From assembly GCA_902492655.1 (NCBI GenBank), contig CABUMF010000012.1, positions 1 to 55,265 of the forward strand: a stretch of DNA of 55,265 nt, in the 5' to 3' direction. Below are positions 8,116-16,034 of this stretch, piece after piece (position 1 is the stretch's first letter; every line of letters starts with the position of its first letter). The notes under the pieces were generated by a model, which did no database searches, was not told the DNA's origin, and saw only the letters and a program-made list of their open reading frames with translations. The position numbers were made by a program, and so were the translations under genes. The stretch comes from an uncultured Eubacteriales bacterium (GTDB taxonomy: Bacteria; Bacillota; Clostridia; HGM11514).

Positions 8116-8982
8116 TTACATAAGCGAATAAATAAACTCGAATACCACAGCCGCAAAAAACAGAATCATTCCGACATTTATACACATTTTTCCAAAAGCT
8201 TTTCGGGAAGAAAGCTCAAACAGAGTTTTTCTGAAGCGGATTTTCCTTCTGAAAGCTATAATAAATATAAGTCCCAAAAGCGCAGACGCCATCTCAACGA
8301 AGGAAAGAAATATTTCATCGGGGAAATAGCTTGGAAGGACACCGCAAATTAAGTTGAATATAATGTGCAGAATTATCGTGTAGCGTATTTTTCCGCTTCT
8401 TGTGTATATGTAGCCGAAAACAAGACCTATGCCGAACGCATAAAACGCCTGATAAAAATTACCGTGCATAAGTCCGAAAATCATAGCAGAAAACAAAACT
8501 GCGTTTTTTTCGCCGAACTGAACCGTTCTGTCAATAATAAGCTTTCTGAAAGCGATTTCTTCAACGACAGGTCCGACTGCGGCAACGCTGAAAATTGTGA
8601 AAAGACCGGGGTTGTCCAAAAGCTCTGCGGCATAGTCCGTTGCGGCTCCGCCGGACAAAAAGTCGGAAACGCCGACACCCAGAATCGCACCTACCAGGGA
8701 CACGAAAACACAAACTATAAAATACACAAACAGCTCGCCCGCATCCATGCTTTCACGGCTGAGCCTAAATGAGCGCAGTTTGCGGACAACAAGCCAGAAC
8801 GCCCCCACTCCGATTAAATCAACAGACAAAAAAGACACCAAAGCCTCAACATCGGAATTTTCAAGCGCACCGGGTGAAATCGCTTCAAAAAGGAGCGCAA
8901 AGCATATCGAAGCGGCATCTGAAGCAATTAGAAAAGCAAGTGTTGCAAACCCTATTCTTGAAAATGTTTTTCTCGCATCCAA
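8116..8982 (-). CDS. CPBP-family intramembrane metalloprotease
   Basis: The product of about 288 residues has some eight hydrophobic segments and the three CPBP (Abi/CAAX protease) motifs: EEIAFR, FGLMHGNFYQ and HIIFNLICG. These supply the Glu-Glu, His and His/Asn residues of the metal site. The reading frame is open to 9063, but that start lies upstream of the promoter (9004-9032) and cannot be on the transcript. I therefore choose the TTG at 8982, eight bases after GGAGG. The ATG three bases downstream is out of frame. The family cleaves membrane proteins or peptides; in Gram-positives it is often linked to bacteriocin self-immunity or prenylated-peptide processing. No such partner is adjacent here. 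Confidence 0.83.
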   Translation of the reverse strand: MDARKTFSRIGFATLAFLIASDAASICFALLFEAISPGALENSDVEALVSFLSVDLIGVGAFWLVVRKLRSFRLSRESMDAGELFVYFIVCVFVSLVGAILGVGVSDFLSGGAATDYAAELLDNPGLFTIFSVAAVGPVVEEIAFRKLIIDRTVQFGEKNAVLFSAMIFGLMHGNFYQAFYAFGIGLVFGYIYTRSGKIRYTIILHIIFNLICGVLPSYFPDEIFLSFVEMASALLGLIFIIAFRRKIRFRKTLFELSSRKAFGKMCINVGMILFFAAVVFEFIYSLM

Positions 8983-9003
8983 AAAAATCACCTCCGGAAA
9001 GTA

Positions 9004-9032
9004 ATTATACAACAAAATCCGCCGTGTGTCAA
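9004..9032 (-). promoter_or_regulatory. Promoter of the CPBP protease gene
   Basis: Minus-strand TTGACA (9027-9032) and TATAAT (9004-9009) with a 17-base spacer. Transcription would start near 8997, only about 15 bases before the TTG start codon, which fixes the start choice. Confidence 0.85.
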
Positions 9033-9033
9033 C

Positions 9034-9060
9034 AAAAAAGGACGGTGCAAACACACCGCC
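9034..9060 (-). terminator. Terminator of the aldolase gene
   Basis: A GC-rich stem with one bulge (GGACGGTG with CACCGCC, 9040-9060) is followed on the minus strand by six T. It ends directly upstream of the CPBP promoter. Confidence 0.8.
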
Positions 9061-9077
9061 CATACTTTTTACTTGGA

Positions 9078-10013
9078 TTATGCCTTACCGTTGCAGCCGA
9101 GAACATTTACAATCTTTCTCTTAACCATTTCCTTGATAGCTTCTCTTGCGGGAGAAAGATACTGTCTGGGATCAAAATGATCGGGATGCTCGTTGAAATA
9201 CTTTCTTATTGAACCCGTCATTGCAAGGCGAAGGTCAGAGTCAATGTTAATCTTGCATACCGCAGATTTTGCGGCTTCTCTGAGCATTTCCTCGGGGATT
9301 CCGATAGCGTCGGGCATATTTCCGCCGTTTTCGTTAATCATTTCAACAAATTCCGGAATAACCGACGATGCACCGTGAAGAACAATCGGGAAGTTGGGAA
9401 GTGCCTTTTCAACTTCCTTGAGAATGTCAAATCTGAGCTGCGGCTTCTGACCGGGCTTAAACTTATACGCACCGTGGCTTGTACCTATTGCGATTGCAAG
9501 AGAGTCAACACCTGTGCGTGTTGCAAAATCATAAACCTCTTCAGGTCTTGTATAAGAAGCGTCCTCTGCGCTGACATTAACCGCATCCTCGATTCCTGCA
9601 AGACGGCCGAGCTCACCTTCAACAACAACACCGTGAGCGTGAGCGTATTCAACAACCTTCTTTGTAAGAGCAACATTTTCTTCATAAGGATATTTTGAAC
9701 CGTCAATCATAACGGAAGTAAATCCTCCGTCAATACAGGATTTACAAAGCTCAAAGGAATCACCGTGGTCAAGGTGCAAGCAGATGGGAAGATCCGTTTC
9801 CTCGATTGCGGCTTCCACAAGCTTAACAAGATAGGTATGGTTTGCATACTTTCTTGCCCCTGCACTTACCTGCAAAATAACGGGAGCATTCTCCTCCTTT
9901 GCAGCTTCGGTAATACCCTGAATTATTTCCATATTGTTTACATTGAAAGCTCCGATTGCGTATCCGCCCTCATAAGCCTTCTTAAACATTTCGGTAGATG
10001 TAACCAATGGCAT
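9078..10013 (-). CDS. fba: Class II fructose-1,6-bisphosphate aldolase
   Basis: The 311-residue enzyme cleaves fructose-1,6-bisphosphate to dihydroxyacetone phosphate and glyceraldehyde-3-phosphate in the cytosol. The zinc and catalytic motif HLDHGD is at residues 80-85. VEGELGRLAGIED, GTSHGAYKF (a zinc-ligand His and glycine-rich phosphate loop) and LHGASSV follow in the normal order, and the length is typical. GGAGG sits seven bases before the ATG. It is a single-gene unit between a weak promoter (10046-10074) and the terminator at 9034-9060. Nothing unusual is seen. Confidence 0.97.
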   Translation of the reverse strand: MPLVTSTEMFKKAYEGGYAIGAFNVNNMEIIQGITEAAKEENAPVILQVSAGARKYANHTYLVKLVEAAIEETDLPICLHLDHGDSFELCKSCIDGGFTSVMIDGSKYPYEENVALTKKVVEYAHAHGVVVEGELGRLAGIEDAVNVSAEDASYTRPEEVYDFATRTGVDSLAIAIGTSHGAYKFKPGQKPQLRFDILKEVEKALPNFPIVLHGASSVIPEFVEMINENGGNMPDAIGIPEEMLREAAKSAVCKINIDSDLRLAMTGSIRKYFNEHPDHFDPRQYLSPAREAIKEMVKRKIVNVLGCNGKA

Positions 10014-10045
10014 AACTATACCTCCAAAAAATTTATATTACTTTT

Positions 10046-10074
10046 AATTTACCACAAATCCGAAATAAATACAA
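10046..10074 (-). promoter_or_regulatory. Probable promoter of fba
   Basis: Minus-strand TTGTAT (10069-10074) and TAAATT (10046-10051), 17 bases apart, with TGTGG before the -10. The hexamers are weaker than at other genes here. Confidence 0.45.
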
Positions 10075-10138
10075 GGGGTTTTTAAAAATTTCTGCATAAT
10101 GAACAACAATACACTGTAAAATATAATAATTATGTATA

Positions 10139-10168
10139 GAAAAAACCGCAAGCACAAAAGCTTGCGGC
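10139..10168 (-). terminator. Terminator of the HU gene
   Basis: CCGCAAGC (10146-10153) pairs perfectly with GCTTGCGG (10160-10167) around a six-base loop. The minus-strand transcript then runs into six T. Confidence 0.92.
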
Positions 10169-10185
10169 AATCTGTAAGAAAAAAA

Positions 10186-10458
10186 TTATTTGATAGCTTC
10201 CTTAAGAGCCTTACCTGCCTTGAATGCGGGAGCAACTGTAGCAGGAATCTTAATTTCAGCACCTGTACGAGGATTCTTACCTACGCGTGCTGCTCGCTTC
10301 TTAGCTTCAAATGTACCAAAGCCAACGAGAGAAACCTTATCCCCTGCCTTCAAAGCACCTGTGATTACTTCAATTACAGCAGCGAGAGCAGCCTCTGAAT
10401 CCTTCTTTGTAGCACCGGTCTTTTCAGCCATTGCAGCGATTAATTCTGTCTTAGTCAT
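10186..10458 (-). CDS. hup: HU-family DNA-binding protein
   Basis: The 90-residue nucleoid protein begins MTKTELIAAMAEKTG and carries the HU arm signature GFGTFEAKKRAARVGKNPRTG, with Pro in the intercalating tip (KIPATVAPAFKAG). It binds DNA without strong sequence preference and compacts the chromosome as a dimer. The open frame extends upstream to 10554, but the ATG at 10458 has AAAAGGAGG eight to nine bases before it and lies downstream of the promoter, so it is the true start. Length is normal. Confidence 0.96.
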   Translation of the reverse strand: MTKTELIAAMAEKTGATKKDSEAALAAVIEVITGALKAGDKVSLVGFGTFEAKKRAARVGKNPRTGAEIKIPATVAPAFKAGKALKEAIK

Positions 10459-10492
10459 AATTTCGACCTCCTTTTCAACATAGTGTAATGTT

Positions 10493-10521
10493 ATTGTAAC
10501 ACAAAAAAATGAAAATTTCAA
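10493..10521 (-). promoter_or_regulatory. Promoter of the HU gene
   Basis: Minus-strand TTGAAA (10516-10521) and TACAAT (10493-10498), 17 bases apart, with TGTGT before the -10. A perfect inverted repeat, AATAGTTTTTT/AAAAAACTATT (10520-10543), lies directly upstream. It could act as an UP element or operator (inference). Confidence 0.75.
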
Positions 10522-10602
10522 TAGTTTTTTAAAAAAAACTATTAAAAATAGCATAAATATTAATAAAAAAACCTGTTTTTACTAAAAAATTTTAAGGATT
10601 TG

Positions 10603-11052
10603 GTGAATTTGGAACTGATTTTCTTTCAAAATGATAATGAAGTTTTGGAAAACTCATATATTCTCGGACGGGAAAGCAAGCTGGGATTTCCGCCCGTTCC
10701 TATAAATGTTTTTAATTCAATACCACGGGAGAAAAACATCCTTTACAGAATTTTTTCCTGTGATTTTTCCCTTTCCGATGACGGCGGATTTTCCTGCACG
10801 AGGCTTTCCGAAACCGAGGCACTTAAAAAAGCAAATTCTCCCATATATGAAGATGCGGCATCCGGCAGTTGCTATTTCAGATATTTTGACAGTGTATGCC
10901 AACACACCGTTTGGCTCGAAGATGCATACCATGTAGCAAAAAAGCTTATCGTTCTTAAGCACATGGGATTCAAAAGAGTTTATATTCCCGAGGATAATTA
11001 CTCATTGCCTACAGCCAAAAGACTTCTGTCCGCTTATGGTAACAGCATATGA
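10603..11052 (+). CDS. Small GH18-like orphan protein
   Basis: The frame encodes about 149 residues with no ATG near its beginning. GTG at 10603, or TTG at 10600 or 10609, could serve, with AAGGA at 10594-10598. The C-terminal half (HTVWLEDAYHVAKKL, then LKHMGFKRVYIPEDN) resembles the last strand and helix of GH18 domains in spore-cortex and germination proteins (pattern VWFEDARS..K..YGLRGV). The Trp and Glu-Asp are kept, but the barrel and the catalytic DXXDXDXE motif are missing. It may be a degenerate or miniature GH18-type protein, or a decayed remnant. The last 51 bases overlap the 3' end of spoVAD on the other strand. No promoter was found. Confidence 0.55.
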   Translation: MNLELIFFQNDNEVLENSYILGRESKLGFPPVPINVFNSIPREKNILYRIFSCDFSLSDDGGFSCTRLSETEALKKANSPIYEDAASGSCYFRYFDSVCQHTVWLEDAYHVAKKLIVLKHMGFKRVYIPEDNYSLPTAKRLLSAYGNSI

Positions 11053-12006
11053 TATTCCCGGGATGCTCTCGCCCCGAAGCGTACTTGAACGGTTAAGCAT
11101 AGCGCCCGTAGCCGCAAAAAGGACATTTCCGAGCGTGCCGTTTTTTATTTCCTTTAATATATGTCCCGTTACCACCGCACCGCTGCAGGCACAGCCGCTG
11201 CCTCCTGCGTGAACATCCTGCCCTTCATCGAAAATCATGTTTCCGCAATCTTTGTATTTTTCGGATATATCATATCCTGCGTTTTCAATCAGCTCTGTTG
11301 CAATTCCTCCGCCCACTCGTCCGAGGTCGCCCGATAAAATCAAATCGTAATCGGAAGGGGTTGTGTTTGTTTCCTTAAAATGTGTAATTATCGTATCGGC
11401 AAACGCAGGTGCCATTGCCGCTCCCATGTTGTTAGGATCGGTTACTCCCCTGTCTCTTATTCTCCCGACGGTTGCCGAGGTTACATAGGGCGGCGTATCG
11501 CTCATGCCGAGTATTACGGAGGCGGCGCCCGTTACCGTCCACTGAGCTGTGGGAGGACGCTGACCGCCGTATTCAAGGGGTGTTCTGAACTGCTTTTCGG
11601 CAGAACAAAAATGACTTGAAGCCGCAGCGGCGGCAGTTTTGAAAAAGCCTCCCGAAACCGCCATTGCCGCCAAGGTTAAACCTTCGGAAAATGTTGAGCA
11701 GGCACCGTAAATCCCAAACAACGGTATATCAAGCTCACGAGCGGAAAAATATGTGGAGGTGCACTGATTTTGAAGGTCGCCCGAAAACATAACATCGCAT
11801 CTTTCAAGCTTTGCAGAAGATAGCGCAAGGCGGACTGCACCCCGAAGAAACTTGCTTTCCGCCGCTTCCCAGTTTTTCTCGCCGAACATTGGGTCGGAAA
11901 CAACTCTGTCAAAGCATTTCCCCAAAGGCCCTTCCCCTTCCTTGCTTCCGACGATGTTTCCGCTTCCTATTATTGAGGGTGCATTTTTAAATTTTACAGT
12001 TCTCAT
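11002..12006 (-). CDS. spoVAD: Stage V sporulation protein AD
   Basis: The 334-residue protein matches SpoVAD, a thiolase-fold protein that binds dipicolinic acid and helps load it into the developing spore. Typical segments are the N-terminal FKNAPSIIGSG, GIYGACSTFSEG, ASSHFCSAEKQFR and AQWTVTGAASVILG, and near the end EGQDVHAGGSGCACSG. GGAGTGG precedes the ATG. It begins one base after the spoVAC stop, so the two are cotranscribed from the SigG-type promoter at 12470-12500. The 3' end overlaps the opposite-strand ORF. No spoVAE follows, unlike the usual clostridial spoVAC-AD-AE order. Confidence 0.95.
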   Translation of the reverse strand: MRTVKFKNAPSIIGSGNIVGSKEGEGPLGKCFDRVVSDPMFGEKNWEAAESKFLRGAVRLALSSAKLERCDVMFSGDLQNQCTSTYFSARELDIPLFGIYGACSTFSEGLTLAAMAVSGGFFKTAAAAASSHFCSAEKQFRTPLEYGGQRPPTAQWTVTGAASVILGMSDTPPYVTSATVGRIRDRGVTDPNNMGAAMAPAFADTIITHFKETNTTPSDYDLILSGDLGRVGGGIATELIENAGYDISEKYKDCGNMIFDEGQDVHAGGSGCACSGAVVTGHILKEIKNGTLGNVLFAATGAMLNRSSTLRGESIPGISYAVTISGQKSFGCRQ

Positions 12007-12007
12007 A

Positions 12008-12448
12008 TCAAACCACTCCGAAAATCCATTTTATAAGTCCGCAAAGTGCCGATGTCACAACGCCGTACACTATGACCGGCCCCGCAATTATAAACATCTT
12101 GGTTGCAACGCCCGTTATCATGCCTTCCGTTTTGAACTCAATCGCAGGCGAAACAACCGAATTTGCAAAGCCTGTTATGGGAACCAGCGTTCCTGCTCCG
12201 GCATACTTCGCTATTTTTTCGTAAAAACCAAGCCCTGTAAGAAGTGCTCCCAAAAAAACCATTATAATCGAAGTCCAATTTCCGGCAGCTTCCTTGTCCG
12301 CATAACGCCCGATTATATCCATTACCGCCTGCCCCACGGTGCATATCGCTCCGCCGTACAAAAACGCCAGAAGGCTGTTCTTCAGCTTCGGAGATGGCGG
12401 CGCATATTTATCTGTAAGTTTTTGATAACTCTTATCTTTCTTTTCCAT
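12008..12448 (-). CDS. spoVAC: Stage V sporulation protein AC
   Basis: The 146-residue membrane protein matches SpoVAC: a charged N-terminus (KLTDKYAPPSPK), then four to five hydrophobic helices starting NSLLAFLYGGAICTVGQ. SpoVAC is the mechanosensitive channel-like part of the spore dipicolinate transport complex in the inner forespore membrane. The ATG at 12448 is preceded by TAGGAG nine bases away; a GTG nine bases upstream overlaps the ribosome site and is rejected. It is the first gene of a two-gene operon with spoVAD. Confidence 0.95.
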   Translation of the reverse strand: MEKKDKSYQKLTDKYAPPSPKLKNSLLAFLYGGAICTVGQAVMDIIGRYADKEAAGNWTSIIMVFLGALLTGLGFYEKIAKYAGAGTLVPITGFANSVVSPAIEFKTEGMITGVATKMFIIAGPVIVYGVVTSALCGLIKWIFGVV

Positions 12449-12469
12449 GACAATCACTCCTACGTTTCA

Positions 12470-12500
12470 TAGTATGGAAACCGTAAAACATTTTTATTCA
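12470..12500 (-). promoter_or_regulatory. SigG-type (forespore) promoter of spoVAC-spoVAD
   Basis: On the minus strand TGAATA (12495-12500) and CATACTA (12470-12476) are 18 bases apart. They match the SigG consensus TGMATW and CATAMTA at every position, as known for spoVA operons. The expected late forespore expression is inferred from this match. Confidence 0.78.
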
Positions 12501-12518
12501 AAATTTTTTGAAATTCTA

Positions 12519-12547
12519 TTGACGAAATCCAAAATATGTACTATATT
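12519..12547 (+). promoter_or_regulatory. Promoter of acpP
   Basis: TTGACG (12519-12524) and TATATT (12542-12547) with a 17-base spacer. It is divergent from the spoVA promoter. Confidence 0.7.
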
Positions 12548-12578
12548 AATATATATAAAACTTATAGGAGGTACACAT

Positions 12579-12809
12579 ATGGAATATGAAACAATTAAAA
12601 GACTTACCGCAGAACAGCTGAATGTTGATGAGAGTGAAATAAACCTTGCAACATCTTTCATTGATGACCTCGGCGCCGATTCTCTTGATCTTGTTGACCT
12701 TATGATGGCTCTTGAGGAGGAATTTGACATTGAGGTTACCGAGGACGAGGTTGAAAATCTCAAAACCGTCGGCGACATCGTTGATTTTGTTAAAAGTCAT
12801 ACGAACTAA
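12579..12809 (+). CDS. acpP: Acyl carrier protein
   Basis: The 76-residue acidic helical protein carries the phosphopantetheine attachment motif GADSLDLVDL, with the modified Ser in DSLD near residue 35. It shuttles acyl chains in type II fatty acid synthesis. AGGAGG lies eight bases before the ATG at 12579. It is followed nine bases later by rnc, and the acpP-rnc pairing is usual in Firmicutes. It has its own promoter. Confidence 0.97.
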   Translation: MEYETIKRLTAEQLNVDESEINLATSFIDDLGADSLDLVDLMMALEEEFDIEVTEDEVENLKTVGDIVDFVKSHTN

Positions 12810-12818
12810 GAGGTAGAA

Positions 12819-13478
12819 ATGAAGCTTTTTAATTATGATTTTTCAGACGACAATCTGATTGAAACCGCCCTCACCCACAGCTCCTATGCAAATGAGCACA
12901 AGTGCGAGTGCAATGAGAGAATGGAGTTTTTGGGAGATTCGGTTCTCAGTCTGTGCGTCAGTAGATATATATACGATAAATTTCCCGACCTTCCCGAAGG
13001 AAGGCTTTCAAAAATCAGAGCGTCTGTTGTATGTGAGGAAACCCTTGCAAGATGCGCAGTTAAAATGGATTTCGGAAAATATATAAAGCTCGGGCACGGA
13101 GAGGATGCTACGGGTGGAAGAAACCGTCCCTCCATTCTTTCGGATGCCTTTGAGTCGGTTATTGCCGCAATTTATCTTGACGGAGGTTTTGAAAAAGCAC
13201 GGGAATGGATTATTCCCCAGCTTGAAGAGGAAATCGAAAGTGCGTCCCATTCGGACAACTTTCATGACTACAAAACCATGCTTCAGGAAATAAGCCAAAG
13301 CAAAGGAATGGGCGTACCGGTATATGAGCTTATCGGCGAGGAAGGGCCCGACCATATGAAAACCTTTACAATGAGGCTTACCGTGGGCAGTTGTAATGTC
13401 TGCGCATCGGGAAGAAGCAAAAAAATCGCTGAAATGAGTGCCGCAAAAAAGCTTTTGGAAAGAATCGGTGAGCTATGA
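12819..13478 (+). CDS. rnc: Ribonuclease III
   Basis: The 219-residue enzyme cleaves double-stranded RNA in rRNA and mRNA processing. The nuclease signature ERMEFLGDSVL is near residues 30-45, and a second acidic cluster DAFESVIAAIYLDGG supplies further metal ligands. A C-terminal double-stranded RNA-binding domain begins DYKTMLQE and ends SAAKKLLERI. GAGGT precedes the ATG. Its stop overlaps the next start by four bases (ATGA), indicating coupling with the radical SAM gene. Confidence 0.97.
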   Translation: MKLFNYDFSDDNLIETALTHSSYANEHKCECNERMEFLGDSVLSLCVSRYIYDKFPDLPEGRLSKIRASVVCEETLARCAVKMDFGKYIKLGHGEDATGGRNRPSILSDAFESVIAAIYLDGGFEKAREWIIPQLEEEIESASHSDNFHDYKTMLQEISQSKGMGVPVYELIGEEGPDHMKTFTMRLTVGSCNVCASGRSKKIAEMSAAKKLLERIGEL

Positions 13479-14473
13479 GCAAGCATTATAATATCCCGAT
13501 TTTTGTTCCGCATTACGGCTGTCCCTTTTCCTGTGTGTTTTGCAATCAGAACGCAATCACCGGCAGAAATTCGGAAACAGACCTTAAGGAAGCACGAGAA
13601 ATCATCGAAAATCAGCTTTCAACCCTTGCGGGCGGCGATATTGAAATAGCCTTTTTCGGAGGCAGCTTTACCGCTATTCCCGAGAAAATAATGCTCGGTT
13701 ATCTCAATTTGGGAAAACAGTATATTGATTCCGGTCGGGTGCGAGGCATAAGAATCTCCACAAGACCGGATTTTATAAGCAAACGTATTCTTGACACCTT
13801 AAAAGCATTCGGGGTTACAACCATTGAGTTGGGTGCGCAGTCATTCTGTGATGATGTGCTTAAAAAGAGCGGACGAGGTCACAGCGCCTCTGATACCGAA
13901 AAAGCCTGCAAGCTGATTAAAGACTACGGCTGTTTTTCCTTAGGGATTCAGCTTATGACAGGGCTTGTGGGTGACACGCCCGAAAAATCCGTAATTTCGG
14001 CGGAAAGGGCGGCGCAGCTCGCTCCGTCTCAGGTGAGGATTTACCCAACCCTTGTAATAAAGAATACTGCGCTTGAAAACCTATACAGACGGGGGCTTTA
14101 TTCTCCCCAAACACTTGAGGAGGCAATATCCACCGTAGGGAAAATGCTTGATATATTTGAAAAATCCGGAATTGCGGTCATTCGTGTAGGGCTGTCATCC
14201 ATTGAGGACATGAAAAATAACGGAGATTTGGTTGCAGGGCCTGTGCATCCTGCGTTTCGGGAGCTGTGTGAGAGCAGAAAGTATCTCTCCGTGCTTGAAG
14301 ATTTCATAAAAGCTCAATCCCTAAAGCCGAATAAATTGACGGTTTTTGCACCGGAATCCGAGTTTTCAAAAATTTCGGGGCATAAAAAATGCAATTCAAA
14401 AGCCCTTTACGAAAGGTACAAAACACAGCTTGTCCTTAAAAAATCTGACAGCTTTTCGATTTCTGCGGAATAG
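13475..14473 (+). CDS. Elp3-like radical SAM protein lacking the acetyltransferase domain
   Basis: The 332-residue protein starts with the Elp3-type 4Fe-4S motif HYGCPFSCVFCNQ (CX4CX2C-like spacing with three cysteines). The SAM-binding GGSFT, the STRPD strand, and TTIELGAQSF follow, all typical of the Elp3/YhcC radical SAM core. It stops at the end of the core plus a short C-terminal region and has no GNAT domain, so it is a stand-alone form commonly found next to rnc in Clostridia. A tRNA-modification role is inferred from the family; the exact reaction is not known. It overlaps the rnc stop. Confidence 0.85.
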   Translation: MSKHYNIPIFVPHYGCPFSCVFCNQNAITGRNSETDLKEAREIIENQLSTLAGGDIEIAFFGGSFTAIPEKIMLGYLNLGKQYIDSGRVRGIRISTRPDFISKRILDTLKAFGVTTIELGAQSFCDDVLKKSGRGHSASDTEKACKLIKDYGCFSLGIQLMTGLVGDTPEKSVISAERAAQLAPSQVRIYPTLVIKNTALENLYRRGLYSPQTLEEAISTVGKMLDIFEKSGIAVIRVGLSSIEDMKNNGDLVAGPVHPAFRELCESRKYLSVLEDFIKAQSLKPNKLTVFAPESEFSKISGHKKCNSKALYERYKTQLVLKKSDSFSISAE

Positions 14474-14513
14474 TTCAGGCATTTTTCGGCAAAAATAAGT
14501 CCGAGGTGGTTTT

Positions 14514-14750
14514 ATGCAGGTTTGCGTTAAAAACTGTTCGGACGAAATTATAAAGCATATTCTGGAGCAAGGTCATATTTTATCGGATGAAGCCTACGCC
14601 GATGCCGTAGTATATGACGGCTGTACGCCGACGAGCTTTCAAACAAAGCGTGAAAACGGTTTATTTCTTATTGATGCACACGGAAAAACTACGGACGAAA
14701 TCGACTTAATGTTAAAAAACAGACTTTATTCTCCGATTTTTTTTGAATAA
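14514..14750 (+). CDS. UPF0180 (YkuS)-like small protein
   Basis: The 78-residue protein resembles the UPF0180/YkuS family: an acidic, compact alpha/beta fold with the internal pattern DAVVYDG...LIDAHGKTTDEID, which parallels the family's VINANGLTADEI segment. The function of the family is unknown. GAGGTGG lies five bases before the ATG. It sits 40 bases after the radical SAM gene in the same direction and 98 bases before iscS, so it could belong to either transcript. The similarity is from memory and moderate. Confidence 0.7.
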   Translation: MQVCVKNCSDEIIKHILEQGHILSDEAYADAVVYDGCTPTSFQTKRENGLFLIDAHGKTTDEIDLMLKNRLYSPIFFE

Positions 14751-14848
14751 TCACTTGTTTTTTTTTAAAAAATGTTATATTATATAATATAGAGCAATTT
14801 TTAGGCTAATTTTATTCCAAGCTTCGGAACACGAAAGGTTATGATACA

Positions 14849-16033
14849 ATGGAAAAGAAATTCATATATGTTGACAACAGCGCAACTACTCCCGTTAAGC
14901 CTGAGGTTCTTGACGCCATGATGCCGTATTTTAAGCAAGAATTCGGCAATCCGTCATCAATCTACACGGCAGGTAGACGGGCAGGCGCCGCCATCGAGGA
15001 AGCGAGAGCGTCAATAGCCGAAACTCTTAAATGTAAGCCGAGAGAAATTTACTTTACATCCTGCGGCTCCGAGTCCGACAACTGGGCAATTAAGGGTGCG
15101 GCAATGGCTCAGAGAAAAAAGGGCAACCACATTATCACATCTGCCATTGAGCATCACGCCGTTTTGCATACCTGTCAGTACCTTGAAAAAAACGGCTTCA
15201 GGGTTACATATGTGGGTGTTGACGAAAACGGTATTATTAAGCTTGACGAGCTTAAGGCGGCAATCTGTGAGGATACCGTTCTTATCACCGTCATGATGGC
15301 AAACAATGAAATCGGCACAATTCAGCCGATTGAAGAGATTGGCAAAATCGCCAAAGAACACAAAATACTGTTCCACACCGATGCGGTTCAGGCAGTGGGT
15401 CAGCTGGATATTGACCTGTCAAAGCTCCCTGTGGACTTGCTTTCGATTTCAGGGCACAAATTCGGTGCGCCAAAAGGAATAGGTCTTCTTTATATAAGAA
15501 GCGGTGTCAGAATTGATAACTTTGTTCACGGCGGAGGTCAGGAAAGAGGAAAACGAGCAGGGACGGAGAACACTCCTTATATCGTAGGGCTGGCAAAGGC
15601 ACTCCGGCTTGCAACCGATGCTCGTGAGGAGCATGTTAAGAAAATGACCGAGCTTCGTGATTTGTACATCTCCGAGGTTGAAAAGCGTATCCCCTACATC
15701 CGTCTTAACGGTCACAGAACCCAAAGGCTTTGCACAAATGCAAACTTTTCCTTCAGCTTTATAGAAGGCGAATCACTCCTTCTTATGCTTGACATGAACG
15801 GGATTGCCGCCTCCTCGGGTTCAGCCTGCACATCGGGCTCTCTTGATCCGTCTCATGTGCTTTTGGCTATAGGACTTCCCCACGAAACCGCACACGGCTC
15901 CCTCCGTGTTACATTCGGAGACGATTGCACAAAGGATGATGTTATGTATATAGTTGACACTCTCGAAAAAGTCGTTTCAAGGCTTAGGGATATGTCACCT
16001 CTGTACGAAAAATTTTTGAAAGAAGGTAAGTAA
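14849..16033 (+). CDS. iscS: Cysteine desulfurase
   Basis: The 394-residue PLP enzyme removes sulfur from cysteine for iron-sulfur cluster and thio-modification pathways. It starts YVDNSATTPVKPEV. The PLP lysine is Lys204 in SISGHKFG, the conserved EHHAVL His is near residue 103, and the catalytic cysteine is Cys327 in SSGSACTSGS. The SGSACTSGS loop is of the NifS/IscS (group I) type. AAAGG is 11 bases before the ATG. The next gene, iscU, begins one base after its stop, so the sulfur donor and scaffold are made together. No iscR-like regulator is adjacent. The symbol nifS would be equally acceptable. Confidence 0.95.
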   Translation: MEKKFIYVDNSATTPVKPEVLDAMMPYFKQEFGNPSSIYTAGRRAGAAIEEARASIAETLKCKPREIYFTSCGSESDNWAIKGAAMAQRKKGNHIITSAIEHHAVLHTCQYLEKNGFRVTYVGVDENGIIKLDELKAAICEDTVLITVMMANNEIGTIQPIEEIGKIAKEHKILFHTDAVQAVGQLDIDLSKLPVDLLSISGHKFGAPKGIGLLYIRSGVRIDNFVHGGGQERGKRAGTENTPYIVGLAKALRLATDAREEHVKKMTELRDLYISEVEKRIPYIRLNGHRTQRLCTNANFSFSFIEGESLLLMLDMNGIAASSGSACTSGSLDPSHVLLAIGLPHETAHGSLRVTFGDDCTKDDVMYIVDTLEKVVSRLRDMSPLYEKFLKEGK

Positions 16034-16034
16034 T

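Noticed and set aside
8983..9063. Upstream 27-residue extension of the CPBP protease
   Set aside because: The stretch contains the gene's own promoter and the aldolase terminator region, so it cannot be translated as part of this protein.
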